From Actinomycetota bacterium (GTDB taxonomy: Bacteria; Actinomycetota; Acidimicrobiia; Acidimicrobiales; AC-14), in assembly GCA_020200615.1 (NCBI GenBank), contig JAIVIH010000107.1, forward strand, positions 1-9,011: a stretch of 9,011 bases of DNA, given 5' to 3'. The position numbers were made by a program, and so were the translations under genes. Position 1 is the first letter of the stretch; the number at the start of each line of letters is the position of its first letter. This document shows positions 5,717 to 9,011 of this stretch, piece after piece. The notes under the pieces are model-generated. The model was not told where the DNA came from, did not search any database, and saw nothing but the letters and a program-made list of their open reading frames with translations.

Positions 5717-6463
5717 ATGGCGACGATCGACATAGGGCGCGTGACGCGGATCGAGCGCCGGGAGGCACCGGGCCTGGCCGCCGAGGAGTACCGGCGGATG
5801 GCCGCGGTCGCCGAACAGCTGTCGCCCGACGAATGGGCCATGGCCACCGAGTGCCCGGGCTGGACGGTTCGCGACGTCATGGCCCACGTTGCCGGATCGA
5901 TGGCCGGCACCTCCTTGCGGGAAGGAGCCCGTCAACGCAAGCTGGCTGGGCAGCGGGTCGAGGCCGGCGGCGGAGCCTTCCTCGACGAGATGAACCAGCT
6001 GCACATCGAGGAGCGGGCCGGCCTGTCCGAGCCGGATCTCGCCCGTGAGCTGCGGGATCGGATCGAGCCCGCGGTCCGGGCCCGGCGACGAGTGCCGGGC
6101 CTTCTCCGCCGGGCCCCGATCCCGACCTCCGGCGACCGGCTCACCCTGGGGGAGCTCCTCGACGTCATCCTCACGCGCGACGTCTGGATGCACCGGGTGG
6201 ACGTATGCCGGGCCACCGGTCGGACGCCCCACCTGACCCCCGAGCACGACGGACGCCTCGTCGCCGACGTCGTGCGCGAGTGGGCCGACCGCCACGGTCA
6301 GCCCTTCACTCTCCGCCTCACCGGCCCCGCCGGAGGCACGATCACCTCAGGAAGTGCAGGGCCCGAGCGGCCCGAGCTGGACCTCGACGCCGTGGACTTC
6401 TGCCGCACGCTCTCGGGACGGGCGCCCGGCGAGGGCCTCCTGGCCACCGGAGTGGTCTTCTGA
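5717..6463 (+). CDS. Maleylpyruvate isomerase family mycothiol-dependent enzyme
   Basis: This 248-residue cytosolic protein belongs to the DinB/MDMPI-type four-helix family of actinobacteria, which use mycothiol as thiol cofactor or substrate with a metal ion. The N-terminal domain carries C46-P-G-W-T-V-R-D-V-M-A-H57, where H57 is the first expected metal ligand. The second motif is T153-R-D-V-W-M-H-R-V-D162, giving D155 and H159 as the remaining ligand candidates; the studied isomerase has Glu at the D155 position. The C-terminal part (L-T-G-P-A-G-G, then F-C-R-T-L-S-G-R and the ending L-L-A-T-G-V-V-F) fits the small SCP-like domain often attached. Length is normal and the gene looks intact. 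ATG 5717 is chosen because it begins the conserved region; a GAGG (5702-5705) lies 11 bases upstream, rather far. The substrate is unknown, and many family members are not true maleylpyruvate isomerases. It is divergent from the importer, with no evident link to it. Confidence 0.9.
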   Translation: MATIDIGRVTRIERREAPGLAAEEYRRMAAVAEQLSPDEWAMATECPGWTVRDVMAHVAGSMAGTSLREGARQRKLAGQRVEAGGGAFLDEMNQLHIEERAGLSEPDLARELRDRIEPAVRARRRVPGLLRRAPIPTSGDRLTLGELLDVILTRDVWMHRVDVCRATGRTPHLTPEHDGRLVADVVREWADRHGQPFTLRLTGPAGGTITSGSAGPERPELDLDAVDFCRTLSGRAPGEGLLATGVVF

Positions 6464-6630
6464 GCCACGGCCGGGCGAACGGCCGGCGGCGGGGCCGGGG
6501 CCCGAGCGGCCCTCTGAGCGGAAATCCGGGCCCCCGCCGCACCGGAGGAGGCCGGGCCGGCTCCGTGCCGAACGGCCTGATCGGCCCCGGCCGGGGCGGC
6601 GAAGCCGCCAGAAGCACAGCCTCGCCGGCC
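6464..6630. repeat. GC-rich spacer with direct and inverted repeats
   Basis: This spacer has no convincing gene. Right after the upstream stop, ACGGCCGG occurs twice (6467-6474 and 6479-6486); each contains the palindrome CGGCCG, so the pair can also fold as a hairpin. Further on are a 14-base perfect palindrome GCCCCGGCCGGGGC (6584-6597) and an overlapping stem-loop GGCGGC-GAA-GCCGCC (6595-6609). They could end transcription of the isomerase-family gene, but no T-run is present. In the downstream exporter's frame there are stops at 6515 and 6578, so that gene does not extend through the spacer. Confidence 0.45.
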
Positions 6631-6688
6631 ATGGCCACTCTGCGGCTTCTGCCGCAGGCGGTGGGACTCGCCCGCCGGTCGCCGGCTG
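6631..6688 (+). pseudogene. Possible detached N-terminus of the first ABC exporter gene
   Basis: From ATG 6631, in a different frame from the following exporter, the sequence reads M-A-T-L-R-L-L-P-Q-A-V-G-L-A-R-R-S-P. That resembles the amphipathic cytoplasmic start of ABC exporter half-transporters just before the first membrane helix. The resemblance ends near 6680 and the exporter resumes in another frame at 6689. I infer a deletion of roughly 100 bases (first helix and loop) with a change of frame. This rests on sequence character and comparison with the partner gene's N-terminus. No clear Shine-Dalgarno precedes ATG 6631. Confidence 0.4.
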
Positions 6689-8326
6689 ATGGCCAGCATC
6701 GCCGCCGTGGCCGGCCTGTTCGTCCTCCAGCAGCTGACGGGTCCCGCCCTGCGGTCCGTCGCCGATTCCCTGGGCCGGCGGGTGGAGGGCCGCCTTCGCC
6801 TGAGGGTCATGGAAGCGACGCTCGCCCCGCCCGGCGTCGCCCATCTGGAGGACCCCGACGTGGCCGACCGTGTGGCCGAGGCCCAAGGGGTCGGGACCGG
6901 GCAGACCACGGTGAGGGATGCCGTTGTAGGAATGGCCGTGGTGGCGGCCAACAGCCTGGCCGGCGTGCTCGCCGCAGTTGTGCTGGCGACCTACCGCTGG
7001 TGGCTCGCGGCCGGGCTGCTCGCCGTCTACGCGGGCATGACGTGGGCCCGGGCGGGCCAGCTCCGCCGGACGGTCGGAGCCCTGAGGGGGCACGCCCGGC
7101 GGTTCCGGCGATCGTCCTACTTCAGGGACCTGGCCCTGACTCCCCCGGCAGCCAAGGAGCTGCGCCTGTTCGGGCTGGGCTCGTGGGTCGGCGAGCGGTT
7201 CGGGCACGAGTGGGACGTGGCCATGGAGGGTTTCTGGCGCGACCGTCCCAAGGGTCGCTGGGTGCCACCGGCCCTGGCCGTGGTCCTCGGCGGGGCCCTG
7301 GGGGTCACGTACGCCCTGCTGGGCCGCTCGGCGGCGAGGGGTGAGATCAGCCTGGGGCAGCTCACCATGTTCGCCGGGGCCGCCACCGGAGTGGCCGCCG
7401 TCTACACGGTGGGCTGGGACAACCTCAACATCAGTTACGGATCGGCGGCGGTGCCGGCGGCCGTCGAGCTCGAAGACGCGGTGGCCGCGCCCCGCTTCCG
7501 GCTCGCGGGCACCGCCCCCGCGGACGGGCTGCCGACCTCGGAGATCCGCTTCGAGGGGGTGTCCTTCCGGTACCCGGGCCGCCCCGACCACGTGTTCGAC
7601 GGGCTCGACCTGGAGATCCCTGCGGGACGGTCGCTGGCCATCGTGGGCCCCAACGGCGCGGGCAAGACCACCCTGGTGAAGCTGCTGGCCCGGCTCTACG
7701 ACCCGACCGGCGGGCGGGTCACGGTCGACGGCACCGACCTGGCCACCATCGACGCCCGAGCGTGGCAGGGCCGAATCGCCGCCATCTTCCAGGACTTCGT
7801 CCACTACGAGCTGTCGGCCGCGGACAACGTCGGTTTCGGCGCCGTCGAGCGGGCCGCCGACCGTGACGCCCTGGCCGCCGCGGCCGAGCGGGCCGACGCG
7901 GGCGAGATCATCGGCCGGCTGCCGGCGGGCTGGGACACCGTGTTGTCGCGCCGGACGGCAGCGGGGGCCGAGCTGTCCGGAGGCCAGTGGCAGCGGGTGG
8001 CCCTGGCCCGGGCCCTGTTCGCCGTCGACGCCGGCGCCTCCGTCCTGATCCTCGACGAGCCGACGGCGGCTCTGGACGTGCGGGCCGAGGCCGCGTTCTA
8101 CGACCGGTTCCTCGAGATCACCCGCGGAATCACCACCATCCTGATATCCCACCGGTTTTCCACCGTTCGCCGGGCCGACCGGATCGTGGTCATCGAGGGC
8201 GGCCGGGTCACTGAGACCGGCGACCATGACTCTCTTCTCGCCGCCGCGGGCCGCTACGCCCGGATGTTCCGCCTTCAGGCCGCCCATCTCACGACTACCG
8301 CCCCCGGCCCGAACGACGATGCGTAG
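6689..8326 (+). CDS. ABC exporter half-transporter (membrane domain plus ATPase), N-terminally truncated
   Basis: This 545-residue inner-membrane protein fuses an exporter-type membrane domain (about 1-270) to an ATPase domain. The ATPase is complete: Walker A G320-P-N-G-A-G-K-T-T328, Q-loop Q368, signature L429-S-G-G-Q433, Walker B V452-L-I-L-D-E-P458 with catalytic E457, D-loop A-L-D, and H-loop H488. The membrane half begins at what should be the second helix (A-S-I-A-A-V-A-G-L-F-V-L), aligning with about residue 54 of the partner protein, so the first helix appears missing. A K-E-L-R-L-F-G motif near the second cytoplasmic loop is shared with the partner. It probably pairs with the next product; the genes overlap by 8 bases. 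The substrate is unknown. ATG 6689 has no Shine-Dalgarno and may be only the first start after a deletion. Gene recognition is firm; intactness is doubtful. Confidence 0.9.
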   Translation: MASIAAVAGLFVLQQLTGPALRSVADSLGRRVEGRLRLRVMEATLAPPGVAHLEDPDVADRVAEAQGVGTGQTTVRDAVVGMAVVAANSLAGVLAAVVLATYRWWLAAGLLAVYAGMTWARAGQLRRTVGALRGHARRFRRSSYFRDLALTPPAAKELRLFGLGSWVGERFGHEWDVAMEGFWRDRPKGRWVPPALAVVLGGALGVTYALLGRSAARGEISLGQLTMFAGAATGVAAVYTVGWDNLNISYGSAAVPAAVELEDAVAAPRFRLAGTAPADGLPTSEIRFEGVSFRYPGRPDHVFDGLDLEIPAGRSLAIVGPNGAGKTTLVKLLARLYDPTGGRVTVDGTDLATIDARAWQGRIAAIFQDFVHYELSAADNVGFGAVERAADRDALAAAAERADAGEIIGRLPAGWDTVLSRRTAAGAELSGGQWQRVALARALFAVDAGASVLILDEPTAALDVRAEAAFYDRFLEITRGITTILISHRFSTVRRADRIVVIEGGRVTETGDHDSLLAAAGRYARMFRLQAAHLTTTAPGPNDDA

Positions 8327-9011
8327 CGCCCGGCGGGCTCTGGTGTTCGCGGTGACGGTCGCCTTCCGGGCCGACCGCTGGCGGTCCACCGCCGTGATCG
8401 CCCTGTCGGCCATCGCTTCCGTCGTCGGCGTACTCACCGCCTACTGGCTGAAGCGGATCGTCGACGCCGCCGTCGCCGGTGACGAGGGTTCGGCCCTGGC
8501 CGCAGCGGTGGGCATGGCCGTGACCGCGGGGCTGGGGCTGGCGGCACGGGCGGCCACCACCCGGATGCAGTTCCCGCTGAAGGAGAACACGGGGTTGTAC
8601 CTCGACCGGCAGATCGTGGCCCTGGTCAGCGGCGTCACCACCATCGAGCACCACGAGCGTCCTGCGTACCTGGACCGGCTGGAGGTATTGCGCCGGGAGA
8701 TGCCGGATCTCGGCTTCGCCGGCATGCACACCGCCGGCGCCGTCGCCCTCCTCCTGCAAGTCGGAGCTACGGGGGCCCTCCTGGTCTCGGTCAACCCGTG
8801 GCTGCTGGCGATCCCGTTGCTCGCCGTCCCGTCCCTGTGGGCCGAGGCGCGAGCCGAGCGGATACGCCAGGAAGCCCTCGACACCACCGCCGACCCCTCC
8901 CGCCGGGCGCGGCACCTCTTCGAGCTGGCGACTTCGCCGGCGGCGGGAAAGGAGCTGCGGGTGTTCGGGGCCGGGGCCGAGCTGCTCCGGCGCCACCAGA
9001 AGGAGTGGGAT
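8319..9011 (+). CDS. ABC exporter half-transporter, membrane domain, partial
   Basis: This gene begins at ATG 8319 inside the end of the previous gene (ATGCGTAG overlap) and is still open after 231 codons at the right edge, so its ATPase domain lies outside the window. The visible part is an exporter-type membrane domain: a basic, amphipathic N-terminus (about 1-22), a first helix at about 23-45, R-I-V-D-A-A-V, a second helix at about 55-75, the cytoplasmic segment with E-H-H-E-R-P-A-Y-L-D-R-L, a hydrophobic pair around 140-170, and K-E-L-R-V-F-G near the end. The arrangement indicates a heterodimeric exporter made with the upstream half-transporter. No Shine-Dalgarno is seen, which fits translational coupling. 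The substrate is unknown. Unlike its partner, its N-terminal membrane helix is intact. Confidence 0.9.
   Translation, partial: MRSARRALVFAVTVAFRADRWRSTAVIALSAIASVVGVLTAYWLKRIVDAAVAGDEGSALAAAVGMAVTAGLGLAARAATTRMQFPLKENTGLYLDRQIVALVSGVTTIEHHERPAYLDRLEVLRREMPDLGFAGMHTAGAVALLLQVGATGALLVSVNPWLLAIPLLAVPSLWAEARAERIRQEALDTTADPSRRARHLFELATSPAAGKELRVFGAGAELLRRHQKEWD

Noticed and set aside
5050..5910. Extending the OppF-type ATPase frame upstream to 5910 as a 611-residue protein
   Set aside because: Upstream of about 5087 the frame runs in the wrong phase through the first ATPase and then antisense into the isomerase-family gene. The residues there have no ATPase motifs.
6641..6656. Stem-loop TGCGGC-TTCT-GCCGCA as a terminator
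   Set aside because: It lies within the probable exporter N-terminal coding sequence (L-R-L-L-P-Q), has no T-run and is readily explained by codon choice.
6347..8437. A 696-codon open frame on the minus strand opposite the exporter genes
   Set aside because: It is antisense to a gene with complete ABC motifs. Its translation is rich in Gly, Arg, Pro and His with no domain, as expected for a shadow frame in GC-rich DNA.

Overview
The window is very GC-rich DNA, by eye around 70% with strong G/C bias at third codon positions. It carries a mycothiol-dependent (maleylpyruvate isomerase-like) enzyme and a choice-of-anchor P surface protein, both typical of Actinomycetota. A lineage below phylum cannot be read from the sequence. 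No tRNA, rRNA, CRISPR array, insertion sequence or phage gene was seen, and no gene-free stretch exceeds about 215 bases.

Left part, minus strand (5504 down to 1): a peptide/nickel-type (Opp/Dpp) ABC import cluster. In transcription order it holds a first ATPase (OppD/DppD type, broken), a second ATPase (OppF/DppF type, intact) in the same frame as the tail of the first, a secreted choice-of-anchor P protein (frameshifted), an OppB/DppB permease, an OppC/DppC permease (4-base overlap with OppB), and a lipoprotein solute-binding protein that runs off the left edge. All point the same way with short gaps, so one operon is plausible. The permeases would form the channel, the ATPases drive it, and the lipoprotein deliver the ligand. 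The surface protein between ATPases and permeases is the odd member.

Centre (5505-5716): a 212-base divergent intergenic region with several inverted and direct repeats. It separates the import operon from a plus-strand gene for a complete mycothiol-dependent maleylpyruvate isomerase-family enzyme (5717-6463).

Right part, plus strand (about 6631-9011): a 167-base GC-rich spacer with palindromes, then two overlapping ABC exporter half-transporter genes, probably a heterodimer. The first appears to have lost its first membrane helix; the second is cut by the window edge.

The main unusual observation is that three genes carry independent lesions: a 1-base frameshift in the surface protein, an internal deletion with frame change in the first ATPase, and an N-terminal deletion with frame change in the first exporter. 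This is either a decaying locus or an imperfect (for example metagenomic) assembly. No clearly new biological system was found.
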